DNA from: an uncultured Oscillospiraceae bacterium
GTDB lineage: Bacteria > Bacillota > Clostridia > Oscillospirales > Acutalibacteraceae
Direction: 5' to 3'
DNA length: 5,387 bases
Assembly: GCA_900552985.1 (NCBI GenBank)
Contig: USBP01000125.1
Coordinates: 1 to 5,387 of the forward strand
A model generated the notes under the pieces. The model was given only the letters and a program-made list of their open reading frames with translations. It did not search any database and had not been told where the DNA came from. Of this stretch, positions 4,255 through 5,387 are shown piece by piece; position 1 is the stretch's first letter; each line of letters opens with the position of its first letter. The translations under genes were made by a program, and so were the position numbers.

Positions 4255-5387
4255 ATGGAATATCAAAATGTATATGCATTGATGAAACGGGTGCTTCCGG
4301 CGCACGCGGAGCGCTTTACGCTTCGAGAGCTGGAGCCGGTGGATGGATGCAGCTGCTATGCCGTCGGTGAGGAAGAGGGCAAAATCCTTTTGCGGGGGGA
4401 TTGTGCGGTCAGCCTTTGCATGGCGCTTTACCGCTATTTGAGGGAGGATTGCCATGTCAATCTTTCCTGGTGCGGCAACCGGAAGCTGGAGTTGCCGGAG
4501 CAGCTCCCGATTCCGCAGGGCGAGCGCCGGTATGAAACGCCGCAGCAGTACCGTGTTTATATGAATTACTGCACTTTTGGCTATTCCGCCTGCTTTTGGG
4601 ATTGGGCACGCTGGGAGCAGGAGATTGACTTTATGGCGATGAACGGCGTCAATATGCCGCTCTCTATCATTGGCACGCAGGGGGTGTGGTTTTACACCCT
4701 GCTGGAGTATGGTTTTACCGAGGAGGAGGCGCTGGCTTATCTGTCTGGCCCAGCGCATTGGCCATGGCAGCTGATGACCAACATTGAGGGCGTCATGCCG
4801 CCTGTAGATCGGCGGTATATCGAGCAGAGTATTGCGCTCGGCAGGCGGATTCTGGAACGGGAACGGGAGCTGGGGATGACGCCGATCCAGCAGGGGTATT
4901 CCGGCCATGTGCCGCGGTTGTTTCGAGAGAAGTTTCCCAATGCGCATATTGTGGAGACGGACGGCTGGTGTGGTTTTTCACCTACTGCGCAGCTGGATCC
5001 ACTGGACCCTCTCTTTACAAAGTTTGGTCTCTCCCTGTTGAAAAAACAGGAGGAGCTTTTAGGATGCGGAAGGTATCTGGCCTGTGACCCTTTCCATGAG
5101 AACGCTCCAAGCGTGAAGGGGAAAGCCTATCTTACCCGTGTGGGCGAGGCGATCGATCAGCTCTACCGCACCTTCCGGCCGGATTCCGTCTGGGTGATGC
5201 AATCCTGGTCCCTGCGCCGTTCCATTGTGAAAGCAGTGCCGAAAAAAAGGCTTTTGATCCTTGATATCAACGGTGCGCGCGCAGGGGAAACAAGAGGCTT
5301 CTGGGGTTACCCTTATGTAGACGGCGTTTTGCATAATTTCGGCGGCAAGAACAGCCTGCACGGCGACCTTGCGGCGGCGGCCTACGT
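4255..5387 (+). CDS. Alpha-N-acetylglucosaminidase, GH89 family (3' end outside window)
   Basis: The first 377 residues of a NAGLU-like enzyme, which removes terminal alpha-linked GlcNAc from glycans; the family acts on heparan-type chains in animals and mucin-type caps in gut bacteria. An N-terminal NAGLU-N type domain (about 5-85, ending SWCGN) leads into the catalytic barrel: YRVYMNYCTFGYSACFWDWARW (99-120), IDFMAMNGVNMPL (124-136), SGPAHWPWQLMTN (164-176), GYSGHVP (214-220), DPFHEN (278-283) and VLHNFGG (358-364). E282 is the likely acid/base; the expected nucleophile lies beyond the window. Family members usually run to about 700 residues, so roughly half is present. The ATG at 4255 has AGGGGGG (4242-4248) six bases upstream; an in-frame ATG at 4225 lacks a site. 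There is no signal peptide, so the enzyme is probably cytoplasmic and works on imported oligosaccharides. The frame is open to the window edge. Confidence 0.92.
   Translation, partial: MEYQNVYALMKRVLPAHAERFTLRELEPVDGCSCYAVGEEEGKILLRGDCAVSLCMALYRYLREDCHVNLSWCGNRKLELPEQLPIPQGERRYETPQQYRVYMNYCTFGYSACFWDWARWEQEIDFMAMNGVNMPLSIIGTQGVWFYTLLEYGFTEEEALAYLSGPAHWPWQLMTNIEGVMPPVDRRYIEQSIALGRRILERERELGMTPIQQGYSGHVPRLFREKFPNAHIVETDGWCGFSPTAQLDPLDPLFTKFGLSLLKKQEELLGCGRYLACDPFHENAPSVKGKAYLTRVGEAIDQLYRTFRPDSVWVMQSWSLRRSIVKAVPKKRLLILDINGARAGETRGFWGYPYVDGVLHNFGGKNSLHGDLAAAAY

Noticed and set aside
4240..4947. A 235-codon minus-strand frame opposite the GH89 gene
   Set aside because: The plus strand carries clear GH89 motifs throughout; the antisense frame has no recognisable family features.

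Overview
This window looks like chromosomal DNA from a spore-forming Firmicute. The best guess is a gut-type Clostridia (Oscillospiraceae/Ruminococcaceae-like), based on a complete cotJABC spore-coat operon, a yunB sporulation gene, a clostridial-style MurC and a GH89 family glycosidase. That taxonomic guess is inference. Protein coding is dense, and I see no tRNA, rRNA, CRISPR array, insertion sequence or phage gene.

Layout. (1) 1-1828, minus strand: murC (peptidoglycan precursor ligase), followed downstream by a short gene for a lipoprotein whose mature part is mostly a serine-rich tail. That reading frame stops at TAG, but the same frame continues to the window edge interrupted only by two more TAG codons. 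(2) 1829-2082: an intergenic region holding a rho-independent terminator for the cotJ operon and a putative murC promoter with a palindrome next to its -10. (3) 2083-3194, minus strand: the tightly packed operon cotJA-cotJB-cotJC (ATGA overlap, then zero-base spacing). (4) 3195-3426: a divergent regulatory region with two back-to-back candidate mother-cell (sigma-K-like) promoters built on the same pattern, one for cotJ and one for yunB, plus a foldable cotJ leader. (5) 3427-4110, plus strand: yunB. (6) 4111-4254: a vegetative-type promoter for the next gene and an apparent terminator that points against it. (7) 4255 to the end, plus strand: the first 377 codons of a GH89 alpha-N-acetylglucosaminidase without a signal peptide, cut by the window edge.

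How they work together. The central block (cotJABC and yunB) is a mother-cell sporulation module, and the sequence suggests both arms are switched on by the same class of promoter. The flanking genes are vegetative: cell-wall synthesis on the left and intracellular glycan breakdown on the right. Two starts (murC, cotJA) appear to be TTG codons, chosen from strong Shine-Dalgarno matches. No clearly new multi-gene system is visible. The most curious points are the serial in-frame TAG codons, the paired promoters and the reverse-facing terminator.
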